This document shows positions 40,341-49,027 of a stretch of DNA of 64,000 bases, piece after piece. Source of the DNA: Blastococcus sp. CT_GayMR16 (lineage in GTDB: Bacteria > Actinomycetota > Actinomycetes > Mycobacteriales > Geodermatophilaceae). Location of the stretch: NCBI RefSeq assembly GCF_004570875.1, contig NZ_SPQK01000011.1, positions 85,000-148,999 on the forward strand, read 5' to 3'. The notes under the pieces were generated by a model that saw nothing but the letters and a program-made list of their open reading frames with translations, was not told where the DNA came from and did not search any database. The position numbers were made by a program, and so were the translations under genes. Positions within the stretch are counted from its first letter, which is position 1, and every line of letters starts with the position of its first letter.

Positions 40341-41143
40341 TGCGAGCGGCGGTCCTCGGTCGCCCGGTGTCCCACTCGCTCTCCCCGGTGCTGCACCGGG
40401 CCGCCTACGCGGCACTGGGGCTGACCGACTGGACCTACGACGCCCTCGACATCGGTCCGGAGGACCTGCCGGTGCTGCTGGCCGGCCTCGGTCCGGAGTG
40501 GCGCGGCTTCTCGGTGACGATGCCGTGCAAGCAGGCTGCGGTGGACGTCGCCGACGCCGTGGAGCCGCTGCCGCGACTGCTGCACGCCGCCAACACGCTG
40601 GTCCGCACCGACGCGGGCTGGCGAGCCGAGAACACCGACGTCAGCGGCATCGGCATGGCGCTCCAGCTGGCCGGCGTCGAGAGCATCGGCGCGGCGACGA
40701 TCATCGGGGCCGGGGGCACGGCGGCCGCCGCGGCGGTCGCGGTGTCGTCCCTCGGCGCCGAGCACGTCGACGTGATCGTGCGGGACCCTGCGCGGGCGGG
40801 TGACGTCACCCGGGTGCTCGACGTCCTCGGGGTCCCCGCCACGGTGACCCCGTTCCCGAACGCCGTCCTGGACGCACCGCTGGTGATCAGCACCGTGCCG
40901 GTGGACGCCCAGCCGGCCGTGGTGGCGCTGCCCTGGAGCGCCGGGCACACGGTCCTCGACGTCCTGTACGCGCCGTGGCCGACGCCGCTGGCCCAGCGCG
41001 TGACCTCCGTGGGAGGCACGGTCGCAGGCGGGCACGACGTGCTGTTCTGGCAGGCCACGGCCCAGGTGGAGCTGATGACCGGACGGCCCGCTCCGATCGC
41101 GGCGATGCGCACCGCCCTCGACGCCGCCCTCGCCGGAGGCTGA
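40337..41143 (+). CDS. aroE: Shikimate dehydrogenase
   Basis: Reduces 3-dehydroshikimate to shikimate with NADPH (about 268 residues). It begins RAAVLGRPVSHSLSPVLHRAAYAALG, the substrate-binding motif. The catalytic Lys is in FSVTMPCKQAA (about residue 66) and the Asp in ENTDVSGIG. The nucleotide-binding region is TIIGAGGTAAAAA. GHDVLFWQATAQVELMTG closes the fold. ATG 40337 overlaps the mltG stop, with ATG 40340 adjacent. It opens the shikimate gene run. Confidence 0.93.
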   Translation: MMRAAVLGRPVSHSLSPVLHRAAYAALGLTDWTYDALDIGPEDLPVLLAGLGPEWRGFSVTMPCKQAAVDVADAVEPLPRLLHAANTLVRTDAGWRAENTDVSGIGMALQLAGVESIGAATIIGAGGTAAAAAVAVSSLGAEHVDVIVRDPARAGDVTRVLDVLGVPATVTPFPNAVLDAPLVISTVPVDAQPAVVALPWSAGHTVLDVLYAPWPTPLAQRVTSVGGTVAGGHDVLFWQATAQVELMTGRPAPIAAMRTALDAALAGG

Positions 41144-41148
41144 ACCCC

Positions 41149-41811
41149 GTGGAGCTGCCGCGGCCACTGCTGTTCGGCGCCGTCCTGCTCGTCGCCGTGG
41201 TCCTCGGGCCGTGGCTGGCGCGCGTCGCCGGCCGGCTCGGCACCGTCGGGGACGCCGCGCGCCCCACGCCTCTGCGGGTCGCGGTGATGACGGCGGTGTT
41301 CGCGGGTCTGCTCGCCGGGGCCGTGGAGCTCACCGGCGCGCGCCCGGCGACCGCCGCCCTCGTCTGGGCCGCCGGCGCCGCCGTCGTCCTCGGCGCGGTG
41401 GACCTCTCCAGCCACCGCCTGCCGGACCGGGTGACCTACCCGACGGCTGGGGTCTGCGCCGCGGCCTTCCTCCTCGACGCGGCGGTGCTCGGCTCGTGGG
41501 GCGCGCTGCTCCGCGCGGTGGCGGCCGCGGTGGCCGCCTACCTCGTCGGCGCCGGCGCGGCGGCGATCTCGCCGGAGGGGCTCGGCTACGGCGACGTGAA
41601 ACTGCTGGGGCTGCTCGGCCTGGTCCTCGGCTGGTTCGGCTGGGGTGTCCTCCTGGCCGGGGTGTTCCTCGGCCTGCTCACCGGGGCGGTCGTCTCACTG
41701 GCCCTGCTGGCCGCCCGCCGGGCCGGCTGGCGCACCGCCCTGCCCTTCGGCCCGCCGCTGATGACCGGCGCGGTCCTGGCCCTGGCCCTGGGCGCGACCA
41801 CCCTCGGCTGA
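41149..41811 (+). CDS. Prepilin peptidase (A24 aspartic protease family)
   Basis: Membrane aspartic peptidase of 220 residues with about seven hydrophobic helices. The two catalytic aspartates are in [12 protein letters not shown] (about residues 80-91) and [14 protein letters not shown] (about 142-155), the A24 signatures. It lacks the N-terminal methyltransferase domain, so it is a peptidase-only type such as those processing Flp/Tad pilins. No pilin genes are in the window. It follows aroE by five bases and precedes aroC, an order conserved in several actinobacteria. Confidence 0.9.
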   Translation: MELPRPLLFGAVLLVAVVLGPWLARVAGRLGTVGDAARPTPLRVAVMTAVFAGLLAGAVELTGARPATAALVWAAGAAVVLGAVDLSSHRLPDRVTYPTAGVCAAAFLLDAAVLGSWGALLRAVAAAVAAYLVGAGAAAISPEGLGYGDVKLLGLLGLVLGWFGWGVLLAGVFLGLLTGAVVSLALLAARRAGWRTALPFGPPLMTGAVLALALGATTLG

Positions 41812-41857
41812 GTGCGTCCGCGCGGGCCCAGGTGGGCCGGATGGCAGAATCGGCGCC

Positions 41858-43036
41858 ATGTTGCGCTGGCTGACCGCAGGTGAGTCCCATGGTCAGCAGC
41901 TCACCGCGATCCTGGAGGGACTGCCGGCCGGGGTCGAGGTGCAGACGTCGGACGTCGACCTGCAGCTGGCCCGCCGTCGCCTGGGCCACGGCCGCGGCGC
42001 GCGCATGTCCTTCGAGCAGGACGAGGTCACCCTCTCCGGCGGCATCCGGCACGGCCGTACCCAGGGCGGCCCCATCGCGATCGGTGTGGGCAACACCGAG
42101 TGGCCGAAGTGGTCCACGGTCATGTCCGCGGACCCGGTCGACGCCGAGGTGCTGGCCGGTCAGGCCCGCAATGCACCGCTGACCCGCCCGCGGCCGGGCC
42201 ACGCCGACCTCGCCGGTATGCAGAAGTACGGCTTCGACGACGCACGCCCCGTCCTCGAGCGCGCCAGCGCCCGGGAGACCGCCGCCCGGGTGGCGCTCGG
42301 CACCGTCGCGCAGGCCTTCCTCCGCCAGGCGATCGGTGTCGAGGTGGTCAGCCACGTGGTCGCCATCGGGCCGGTCCAGGTGCCCGACGACATCCTGCCC
42401 GGGCCGCAGGACAACGCCCGTATCGACGAGGATCCGGTGCGCTGCGCCGACCCCGCCACCAGCGAGCGGATGGTCGCCGAGATCGACGACGTCCGGAAGA
42501 ACGGCGACACCCTCGGCGGCGTCGTCGAGGTCGTCGTCCACGGCCTGCCGCCGGGCCTCGGCAGCCACGTGCACTGGGACCGCCGGCTGGACTCCCGCCT
42601 CGCCGGCGCCCTCATGGGGGTCCAGTCGGTCAAGGCCGTGGAGGTCGGCGACGGCCTGGAGACCGCGCGCCGCCGGGGCTCGGTGGCGCACGACGAGATC
42701 GTGCTCGCGGATGGCCGTGTCCAGCGCCTGACCGATCGGGCGGGCGGCATCGAGGGCGGGATGACCAACGGCGAGGTGCTGCGCGTCCGGGCGGCGATGA
42801 AGCCGATCTCGACCGTTCCGCGCGCGCTGGCCACCGTCGACACCGCCACCCTGGAGCCCGCCGTCGCGATCAACCAGCGCAGCGACGCGTGCGCGGTGCC
42901 CCGGGGCAGCGTCGTGATGGAGGCGATGGTCGCGCTGGTGCTGGCCGACGCCGTCCTGGAGAAGTTCGGGGGCGACTCGGTGACCGAGACCCGCCGCAAC
43001 GCGCAGGCCTACCTCGACGCGCTGCCGCTCCGATGA
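41858..43036 (+). CDS. aroC: Chorismate synthase
   Basis: FMN-dependent enzyme that makes chorismate from EPSP (392 residues). It starts [21 protein letters not shown] with the FMN/substrate site, followed by [59 protein letters not shown] and [13 protein letters not shown], all diagnostic. ATG 41858 is 46 bases after the prepilin peptidase. The stop overlaps the aroK ATG. Confidence 0.97.
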   Translation: MLRWLTAGESHGQQLTAILEGLPAGVEVQTSDVDLQLARRRLGHGRGARMSFEQDEVTLSGGIRHGRTQGGPIAIGVGNTEWPKWSTVMSADPVDAEVLAGQARNAPLTRPRPGHADLAGMQKYGFDDARPVLERASARETAARVALGTVAQAFLRQAIGVEVVSHVVAIGPVQVPDDILPGPQDNARIDEDPVRCADPATSERMVAEIDDVRKNGDTLGGVVEVVVHGLPPGLGSHVHWDRRLDSRLAGALMGVQSVKAVEVGDGLETARRRGSVAHDEIVLADGRVQRLTDRAGGIEGGMTNGEVLRVRAAMKPISTVPRALATVDTATLEPAVAINQRSDACAVPRGSVVMEAMVALVLADAVLEKFGGDSVTETRRNAQAYLDALPLR

Positions 43037-43575
43037 GCGACTCCCGGCCGCTCGTCGTCCTCGTCGGACCCCCGTCCTCGGGCAAGACGACCGTGGGCAC
43101 GGCCCTGGCCGCCGCGCTCGGGACGACCTTCCGCGACACCGATCACGACATCGAGGCCGAGGCCGGCTGCTCGGTCGCGGACGTGTTCGTCACCCACGGC
43201 GAGCCGCACTTCCGCGAGCTCGAGGAGCGCGCGGTGGCCCGGGCGCTGGCCGAGCACACCGGCGTCCTAGCCCTCGGTGGCGGGGCGGTGATGAGCGGCG
43301 AGACGCGTCGGCTGCTGGTCGAGCAGGGGGCCAACGACGGCGTCGTGGTCTGGCTCGACGTCGACCTGCACTCCGCGGCCAAGCGGGTCGGGCTCTCCCG
43401 CGACCGGCCGATCCTCGGCGTGAACCCGCGCGCGATGCTCCGGCACATGCTGGAGACGCGTGCTCCGCTCTACGGCGAGGTCGCCACGCTGACCCTGCAC
43501 ACCGGCAACCGGGAACCCGAGGACGTCGTCGCCGAGGTGCTGGCCGCACTGGCCGGCCGGCCGGTGGCCCCGTGA
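43033..43575 (+). CDS. aroK: Shikimate kinase
   Basis: ATP-dependent kinase forming shikimate 3-phosphate (180 residues). Walker A is [12 protein letters not shown] (about residues 11-22). The [11 protein letters not shown] strand carries the shikimate-binding Asp, the LALGGGAVM glycine-rich block follows, and RPIL near residue 117 belongs to the lid. [23 protein letters not shown] helix is present as [16 protein letters not shown]. Coupled by ATGA to aroC and GTGA to aroB. Confidence 0.96.
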   Translation: MSDSRPLVVLVGPPSSGKTTVGTALAAALGTTFRDTDHDIEAEAGCSVADVFVTHGEPHFRELEERAVARALAEHTGVLALGGGAVMSGETRRLLVEQGANDGVVVWLDVDLHSAAKRVGLSRDRPILGVNPRAMLRHMLETRAPLYGEVATLTLHTGNREPEDVVAEVLAALAGRPVAP

Positions 43576-44621
43576 GGCGGGTGACCGTCGCTGGTCCCAC
43601 CCCCTACGAGGTCGTCATCGGGCCCGGCGCGCAGGCCGAGCTCGTGCTCGTGCTGGCCGGTACGCCCCAGGCGGCCGTCGTCCACGCCCCGCCGCTCGCC
43701 GCGGCCGCCGGCGCCGCCGTCGAGACGCTGCAGACCGCCGGGGTGGCGGCCGAGGCCGTCGTCGTCCCCGATGGCGAGGCGGCCAAGACGGCCGAGGTCG
43801 CCGCACGGGCGTGGGAGGAGCTCGGCCGCCTCGGGCTGACACGGTCCGACGCCGTCGTCGGCATCGGCGGGGGAGCGGTCACCGACCTCGCTGGTTTCCT
43901 GGCCGCCACCTGGACGCGCGGGATCCGCGTCGTGCAGGTGCCGACGAGCCTGCTGGGCATGGTCGACGCCGCGGTCGGCGGCAAGACGGGCATCAACACC
44001 GGCGCGGGCAAGAACCTGGTCGGTGCGTTCCACCCGCCGGCCGCCGTCCTCGCCGACACCGACGCGCTGACGGGCCTGCCCGAGGCCGAGTTCCGGTCGG
44101 GTCTGGCCGAAGTGGTCAAGTGCGGCCTCATCGCCGACGGCGCGATCCTCGACCTGCTCGACGACGACCCGACCGGCCGGACGGCGACCGAGGAACTCGT
44201 CGCCCGGGCGGTGCAGGTGAAGGCCGACGCCGTGGGGGAGGACCTCTACGACCTCGGCCGCCGGGAGTTCCTCAACTACGGGCACACCCTCGCGCACGCG
44301 ATCGAGCGGGTCGAGGACTTCGGCTGGCGGCACGGCGAGGCGGTCGCCGTCGGGCTGGTCTTCGCCGCGGAGCTCGCCGGGCAGGCCGGTCTGCTCACGA
44401 CGGCCGACGTCGACCGGCACCGCGACCTCGTCGCCGCGATGGGGCTGCCGACCACGTACGCCGGCGACTGGGCGCAGCTGCAGGCCGTCATGCGGGTGGA
44501 CAAGAAGGCGCGCGGTGCGTCCCTGCGTTTCGTCGTCCTCGACGGGCTCGGCAAGCCGATGATCCTGACCGACCCCGACCAGGCCTGGCTCGATGCCGCC
44601 TGGAGCGCAGTGTCCGCGTGA
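43572..44621 (+). CDS. aroB: 3-dehydroquinate synthase
   Basis: NAD-dependent, zinc-requiring enzyme converting DAHP to 3-dehydroquinate (349 residues). The nucleotide-binding GIGGGAVTDLAGFLAATW (about residues 96-113), the conserved QVPTSLLGMVDAAVGGKTGIN and the zinc-site helix NYGHTLAHAIE with RHGEAVAVG are present. GTG 43572 overlaps aroK. A 31-base gap leads to aroQ. Confidence 0.97.
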   Translation: MRRVTVAGPTPYEVVIGPGAQAELVLVLAGTPQAAVVHAPPLAAAAGAAVETLQTAGVAAEAVVVPDGEAAKTAEVAARAWEELGRLGLTRSDAVVGIGGGAVTDLAGFLAATWTRGIRVVQVPTSLLGMVDAAVGGKTGINTGAGKNLVGAFHPPAAVLADTDALTGLPEAEFRSGLAEVVKCGLIADGAILDLLDDDPTGRTATEELVARAVQVKADAVGEDLYDLGRREFLNYGHTLAHAIERVEDFGWRHGEAVAVGLVFAAELAGQAGLLTTADVDRHRDLVAAMGLPTTYAGDWAQLQAVMRVDKKARGASLRFVVLDGLGKPMILTDPDQAWLDAAWSAVSA

Positions 44622-44652
44622 CCACCGACCCCACCGCCCCGACAGGAGCCGC

Positions 44653-45087
44653 ATGACGATCCAGGTGCTCAACGGTGCCAACCTCGGCCGCCTCGGCCTC
44701 CGGGAGCCGGAGAAGTACGGCACCGTCACCTACGCCGAACTGACCGAGCTGATCGAGGTCACCGGGCGTGAACTGGGTGTCGAGGTGCAGGTGCGCCAGA
44801 CCGACGACGAGGGCGAGATGCTGCGCTGGATCCACGCCGCGTCCGACGCCGGCGATGCCGTGCTCATCAACCCCGGCGGCTGGTCGCACACCTCGGTTGT
44901 CCTGCGGGACGCCCTGGCCGCGCTCAACGGCCCGCTCGTGGAGGTGCACATCACCAACATCCACGCCCGCGAGGAGTTCCGGCACTTCTCCTACGTGTCG
45001 GCCGTCGCGGACGGCGTCATCGCGGGTCTGGGCATCAGCGGGTACGTGCTGGCGCTGGGCTGGCTCGCCCAGCAGGGCGTGAAGTGA
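44653..45087 (+). CDS. aroQ: Type II 3-dehydroquinate dehydratase
   Basis: Dodecameric enzyme removing water from 3-dehydroquinate (144 residues). It begins TIQVLNGANLGRLGLREPEKYG, the type II opening with the flexible catalytic loop (Arg and Tyr). LINPGGWSHTSVVLRDAL and VEVHITNIHAREEFRH carry the active-site Asn, His and Arg. ATG 44653 has CAGGAG seven bases upstream. It completes four consecutive shikimate steps with aroE, aroC, aroK and aroB. The stop overlaps pepQ (GTGA). Confidence 0.96.
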   Translation: MTIQVLNGANLGRLGLREPEKYGTVTYAELTELIEVTGRELGVEVQVRQTDDEGEMLRWIHAASDAGDAVLINPGGWSHTSVVLRDALAALNGPLVEVHITNIHAREEFRHFSYVSAVADGVIAGLGISGYVLALGWLAQQGVK

Positions 45088-46178
45088 GCCGTGCGGCTGC
45101 GCGGCGCGACGCGCTGCGCGTGGTCGCCGGGGAGCGCGGGCTGGACGCCGTCCTCGTCACCAACCTGCTGAACGTGCGCTACCTGACCGGGTTCACCGGC
45201 TCCAACGGCGCCCTGCTGGTGTCGACCTCCGGAGCCGACCTGTTCGGCACCGACGGCCGCTACACCACCCAGGCGGGCACCCAGGTGCCCGACGTGGGGC
45301 TGCTGGTCGACCGTGCGACCGTGTCCGCGCTCGCGCGCGAGGCGGTGCGCCGCGGCGTGGGCCGGCTCGGCTACGAGTCCCACGACCTCACGGTCGACGG
45401 CCTCGCGGCGCTGGAGAAGGTGCTCGCCGACGCCGGCACCGCGCCGGAGCTGGCCTCGGTCCGGCGGGCGGTCGAGGCCCAGCGCGCCGTCAAGGACGAC
45501 GACGAAATCGAGTCGCTGCGCCGGGCCTGCGCGGTCGCCGACCAGGCGCTGGCCGAGCTCGCCGCCGAGGGAGCGCTGCGGCCGGGCCGCACCGAGCTCC
45601 AGGTCGGCCGCGAGCTCGACGCCCGGATGCTGACCCTGGGCGCCGAGTCGGTGTCGTTCGAGACGATCGTCGCCACCGGTGCCAGCTCGGCGATCCCGCA
45701 CCACCGTCCCGACGCCACCGAGCTGCGGGACGGCGACTTCCTCAAGCTCGACTTCGGGGCCACCGTCGACGGCTACCACTCCGACATGACCCGCACCGTC
45801 GTCCTCGGGCACGCCGCCGACTGGCAGCGCGAGATCTACGAGCTCGTCGCCGCCGCCCAGGCCGCCGGCCGGGCCGCGCTGGCGGTCGGCGCGGACGTCG
45901 TCGCCGTCGACGCGGCCGCGCGTCAGGTCATCGCCGACGCCGGCCACGGAGAGCACTTTTCGCACGGTCTCGGGCACGGCGTGGGCCTGGAGATCCACGA
46001 GGCGCCGGTCATCGGACCGCTGGGCGCGGGTAGGCTGGCCGCCGGAATGGCCGTCACCGTGGAGCCGGGTGTGTACCTGCCGGGCCACGGCGGTGTCCGC
46101 ATCGAGGACACGCTGATCGTCACGGACGACGCGCCCGAACTGTTGACCCTCACGAGCAAGGAACTGCTGGTTCTCTAG
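45084..46178 (+). CDS. pepQ: M24 family Xaa-Pro peptidase
   Basis: Cytosolic metallopeptidase of the creatinase/prolidase fold (364 residues). An N-terminal creatinase-like domain opens with RYLTGFTGSNGALLV. The metal ligands of the C-terminal pita-bread domain are Asp in LDFGATVDGYHSDMTRT, His in FSHGLGHGVGLEIHE, and Glu in VTVEPGVYLPG and RIEDTLIV. Placed between aroQ and efp, as in mycobacteria. It removes amino acids before proline; the exact substrates are not predictable. Confidence 0.94.
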   Translation: MSRAAARRDALRVVAGERGLDAVLVTNLLNVRYLTGFTGSNGALLVSTSGADLFGTDGRYTTQAGTQVPDVGLLVDRATVSALAREAVRRGVGRLGYESHDLTVDGLAALEKVLADAGTAPELASVRRAVEAQRAVKDDDEIESLRRACAVADQALAELAAEGALRPGRTELQVGRELDARMLTLGAESVSFETIVATGASSAIPHHRPDATELRDGDFLKLDFGATVDGYHSDMTRTVVLGHAADWQREIYELVAAAQAAGRAALAVGADVVAVDAAARQVIADAGHGEHFSHGLGHGVGLEIHEAPVIGPLGAGRLAAGMAVTVEPGVYLPGHGGVRIEDTLIVTDDAPELLTLTSKELLVL

Positions 46179-46739
46179 ATGGCTACCACCAACGACCTGA
46201 AGAACGGCATCGTCCTCAACCTGGACGGCCAGCTCTGGACCGTCACCGACTTCCAGCACGTCAAGCCCGGCAAGGGCGGTGCCTTCGTCCGGACGACGCT
46301 GAAGAACGTCATGTCGGGCAAGGTCGTGGACAAGACCTTCAACGCCGGTCTGAAGATCGAGACGGCGAACGTGGACAAGCGGTCGATGACGTACCTGTAC
46401 AAGGACGGCACCGACTTCGTCTTCATGGACGGCGACACCTTCGACCAGATCCACGTGTCGGCGCAGACCGTCGGGTCGGGCGCCGACTACCTGCTGGAGA
46501 ACACCGAGGCCACCGTCGCCGTCCACGACGGCGTCCCGCTGTTCGTCGAGCTGCCGGTGACCATGGAGCTCGTGGTCGAGCACACCGACCCGGGCCTGCA
46601 GGGCGACCGCTCGACCGGTGGCACCAAGCCTGCGACGCTCGAGACCGGTGCCCAGATCCAGGTGCCGCTGTTCATCACCACCGGCGAGAAGCTGAAGGTC
46701 GACACCCGCGACGGCCGGTACCTCGGCCGCGTCAACTGA
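46179..46739 (+). CDS. efp: Translation elongation factor P
   Basis: Relieves ribosome stalling at polyproline (186 residues, three OB-like domains). It opens [20 protein letters not shown], and the loop reaching the peptidyl-transferase centre is [13 protein letters not shown] (Lys about residue 31). The signature [16 protein letters not shown] closes the protein. ATG 46179 follows the pepQ stop with no gap; AAGGAA inside pepQ is the likely ribosome binding site. The window encodes several Pro-rich tails that may depend on EF-P (for example ruvX, mltG). Confidence 0.97.
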   Translation: MATTNDLKNGIVLNLDGQLWTVTDFQHVKPGKGGAFVRTTLKNVMSGKVVDKTFNAGLKIETANVDKRSMTYLYKDGTDFVFMDGDTFDQIHVSAQTVGSGADYLLENTEATVAVHDGVPLFVELPVTMELVVEHTDPGLQGDRSTGGTKPATLETGAQIQVPLFITTGEKLKVDTRDGRYLGRVN

Positions 46740-46770
46740 AGCTCGTTCACGGAAAAGCGGGCAACTGCAC

Positions 46771-47187
46771 ATGGCCGCACGAACCAAGGCACGCAAGCGC
46801 GCCGTCGATGTCCTCTACGAGGCTGATCTGCGGGGCGATGACCGGCTGGCCGTCCTGCGCGACCGGATCGAGACGGCGAACCCTCCGGTGCCCGACCACA
46901 CGGTCCGGCTCGTCGAAGGCGTCGCCGAGCACGCCTCCCGCATCGATTCCCTGATCGACGCACACGCCGCCAACTGGTCGATCGACCGGCTTCCCGACGT
47001 CGATCGCGCGATCCTGCGCATGGCGGTCTTCGAGCTGCTGTGGGCCGACGACGTCCCCGACGTCGTGGTCATCGACGAGGCGGTGGAGCTGGCCAAGACG
47101 CTGTCCACCGACGACTCCCCGGGCTACGTCAACGGCGTCCTCGGCGCGATCCTGGCCGCCGAGGTCCCGACCCCGGGCGTCTCGTAG
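46771..47187 (+). CDS. nusB: Transcription antitermination factor NusB
   Basis: All-helical RNA-binding factor (138 residues) acting with NusE in rRNA antitermination. It opens AARTKARKRAVDVLYEAD. WSIDRLPDVDRAILRMAVFELLW and the C-terminal DDSPGYVNGVLGAIL are diagnostic. ATG 46771 lies 31 bases after efp. The last 9 codons and the stop also exist in a second copy downstream, through a tandem duplication of about 122 bp. Confidence 0.96.
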   Translation: MAARTKARKRAVDVLYEADLRGDDRLAVLRDRIETANPPVPDHTVRLVEGVAEHASRIDSLIDAHAANWSIDRLPDVDRAILRMAVFELLWADDVPDVVVIDEAVELAKTLSTDDSPGYVNGVLGAILAAEVPTPGVS

Positions 47188-47405
47188 GACCGGCGTCCGT
47201 GTCGCGGGGCCGGAGGGTCCCCGGCACGGACGCTCGTGGTGCTCAGCGGCGGTCGGGGACGGCTCCTGGCCGCGGTGTCGGGCGAGGTTCCGACCCCGGG
47301 CGTCTCGTAGGACCGGCGTCCGTGTCGCGGGGCCCGGAGGGTCCCCGACAGGGACGCTCGTGGTGCTCAGCGGCGGTCGGGGACGGCTCCTGGCCGCGGT
47401 GTCGG
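47161..47405 (+). repeat. Tandem duplication of the nusB 3' end and trailer
   Basis: Unit 1 (47161-47283) and unit 2 (47284-47405) match over about 122 bases with a handful of substitutions and one inserted C. Unit 1 contains the last nusB codons (EVPTPGVS plus stop), so unit 2 holds a decayed duplicate of them. The remaining intergenic sequence (47406-47545) holds nothing I can recognise. Confidence 0.9.
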
Positions 47406-47545
47406 CCGGAGGCCGACAGTGTCATCGGGGGGAGCGGCTCGCCGACACCGTCCTCGCCCTTCGGCGGACGCACATGAGGCGAGTGTCGGGTTGCTGTTGT
47501 CCCGGGAGCGCTGAGGGCGCGACAACGGAACACTCGGCCCGAACA

Positions 47546-47591
47546 GACGACGAAGGGCCCCTGCCGAGAGCGGCAGGGGCCCTTCGTCGTC
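47546..47591. terminator. Strong bidirectional terminator between nusB and bldD
   Basis: A perfect 21-bp stem (GACGACGAAGGGCCCCTGCCG at 47546-47566 with its complement at 47571-47591) and an AGAG tetraloop. It lies 6 bases beyond the bldD stop and about 360 bases after nusB. It is the strongest hairpin in the window and ends both the aro-efp-nusB transcript and bldD. Confidence 0.92.
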
Positions 47592-47597
47592 CGTCGT

Positions 47598-48152
47598 TCA
47601 GCGGGGCGAGCGGCGGCGCTCCCAGTGCGGGTCGAGCTCGTCGTCCTCGTCGTCACCGGGGCCCAGGTCGGCGATGGCCTCCATGCCGGGGGACAGCACG
47701 CCCCACTCGATGAGCCGCGAGGTGAGCTCGTCGGGGCTCATGTCGTAGATGATCGCGAGGGACTTCAGGTCCTCGGTGCGGATCGACAGGACCTTGCCGT
47801 TGTAGTCGTGCCGCTGGGCCTGGATGGTCGAGGCGTAGCGCGCCAGGGGGCCGGCCTCGTCGGCGGGCAGCGAGCCGAGCGACTCGAGGTTCAGCACGAT
47901 CTTGGTGTTCGTGGTGACCGCGGAGCTCGGCCGGGGGTCGGGCAGCAGCTCGGAGACCGGCACCCCGTAGAAGACGGCGAGCTCGGAGAGGCGCTGCACG
48001 GTCACGGCGCGGTCACCGCGCTCGTAGGAGCCGACGACGACTGCCTTCCAGCGGCCGTGCGACTTGTCTTCCACTCCCTGCAGGGAGAGCCCCTGCTGGT
48101 TGCGGATGGCGCGGAGCCGGGCGCCGAGGGCCCGTGAGTAGTCGGTGCTCAT
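47598..48152 (-). CDS. bldD: Developmental regulator BldD (c-di-GMP responsive)
   Basis: Transcriptional repressor, 184 residues. The N-terminal helix-turn-helix domain (residues 1-75) includes ALGARLRAIRNQQGLSL, SHGRWKAVVVGSYERGDRAVTVQRL and FYGVPVSELLP. The C-terminal domain has the RxD-x8-RxxD c-di-GMP signature: Arg114, Asp116, Arg125 and Asp128, the same positions as in Streptomyces BldD. ATG 48152 gives that numbering; a GTG at 48203 would add 17 residues. In Streptomyces BldD controls sporulation; here it implies c-di-GMP control of some developmental or cell-cycle genes. It is divergent from pyrR, the conserved actinobacterial arrangement. Confidence 0.96.
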   Translation of the reverse strand: MSTDYSRALGARLRAIRNQQGLSLQGVEDKSHGRWKAVVVGSYERGDRAVTVQRLSELAVFYGVPVSELLPDPRPSSAVTTNTKIVLNLESLGSLPADEAGPLARYASTIQAQRHDYNGKVLSIRTEDLKSLAIIYDMSPDELTSRLIEWGVLSPGMEAIADLGPGDDEDDELDPHWERRRSPR

Positions 48153-48239
48153 CGCGGTCTGCTCACTGTCCGTTGTCTCGGGAAGGTCCTGATCGTCACT
48201 CACAGTACTGGTCGGCGGTGGCGCGCAACAGGAGGACAC

Positions 48240-48255
48240 CACTCATGTATGAGTG
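48240..48255. promoter_or_regulatory. 16-bp palindrome upstream of bldD
   Basis: CACTCAT-GT-ATGAGTG, 7-bp arms with a 2-base spacer, in the bldD-pyrR intergenic region 88 bases upstream of the bldD ATG, with further GAGTGA repeats on both sides (48252-48258). It could be an operator for bldD autoregulation, but it does not match the published BldD box exactly. Confidence 0.4.
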
Positions 48256-48373
48256 AGTACGCAAGCACAGAACGTCACCGCGAAGGCCCCTGACCAGCAG
48301 TGGAACGGGTGCCGAACGGGTCGCCGCGGCGGTGCAGTACCGTCGTCGCCGGTCCACACCACTCCTTTAACGA

Positions 48374-48391
48374 CCCGTCCAGTGAGGCGGG
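48374..48391 (+). promoter_or_regulatory. PyrR-binding RNA hairpin overlapping the pyrR translation start region
   Basis: The mRNA can form stem CCCG (48374-48377) / CGGG (48388-48391) enclosing loop UCCAGUGAGG, which matches the conserved PyrR anti-antiterminator loop UCCAGAGAGGCU. The Shine-Dalgarno AGGAGG (48394-48399) begins three bases later and ATG is at 48404. No terminator hairpin is present, so binding of PyrR with UMP would block translation directly, as reported for mycobacterial pyr operons. Confidence 0.75.
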
Positions 48392-48403
48392 GAAGGAGGC
48401 CTC

Positions 48404-49027
48404 ATGGCCAGCTCTGTCGAGCCTGCCCGGAACGAGCCGCCGAAGTCGGGCGCACCCTCGTCACCCGGCGCACTGCTCTCCTCCGCCGACGTCGCCCGCG
48501 TGGTCGACCGCATGGCCCACCAGCTCATCGAGCGGGCGGCCGCGAGCGATCCGGGGTCACCGAACGGCGGCCTCTCCTCCCTCGTCCTCGTCGGCATCCC
48601 GACCCGGGGCGCCCCGCTCGCGCGGCGCCTGGCCGCCCGCGTCGAGGCGTTCTCCGGGACGACGGTGGACGTCGGCATCGTCGACATCACCCTGTACCGG
48701 GACGACCTGCGGCTGCGCGGTGTCCGCGCGCTGGAGCCCACGGTGCTGCCCGACGGCGGCATCGACGACCGGCTCGTCGTCCTCGTGGACGACGTCCTCT
48801 ACTCCGGGCGCTCGGTCCGCGCGGCCCTCGACGCCCTGCGCGACCTCGGCCGGCCCCGGAGCGTGCAACTGGCGGTGCTGGTCGATCGCGGGCACCGCGA
48901 ACTACCCATCCGCGCGGACTTCGTCGGCAAGAACGTGCCGACCTCGCGCAGTCAGCAGGTGCGGGTCCACCTCGCCGAGACCGACGGCGCCGACGAGGTG
49001 CTCGTGACCGAGGGGGACATCACGTGA
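48404..49027 (+). CDS. pyrR: Pyrimidine operon regulator PyrR / uracil phosphoribosyltransferase
   Basis: RNA-binding regulator of the pyr operon, 207 residues, with residual or real uracil phosphoribosyltransferase activity. The PRPP-binding loop is [18 protein letters not shown] (about residues 124-141). [24 protein letters not shown] and IPTSRSEQ-like [13 protein letters not shown] carry the RNA-binding basic residues. A disordered Pro/Ser-rich N-terminal extension of about 30 residues precedes the usual start. ATG 48404 has AGGAGG five bases upstream. Stop overlaps pyrB (GTGA). Confidence 0.96.
   Translation: MASSVEPARNEPPKSGAPSSPGALLSSADVARVVDRMAHQLIERAAASDPGSPNGGLSSLVLVGIPTRGAPLARRLAARVEAFSGTTVDVGIVDITLYRDDLRLRGVRALEPTVLPDGGIDDRLVVLVDDVLYSGRSVRAALDALRDLGRPRSVQLAVLVDRGHRELPIRADFVGKNVPTSRSQQVRVHLAETDGADEVLVTEGDIT

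Noticed and set aside
47188..47405. CRISPR-like array from the tandem repeat after nusB
   Set aside because: Only two units of about 122 bp, with no spacers and no cas genes.
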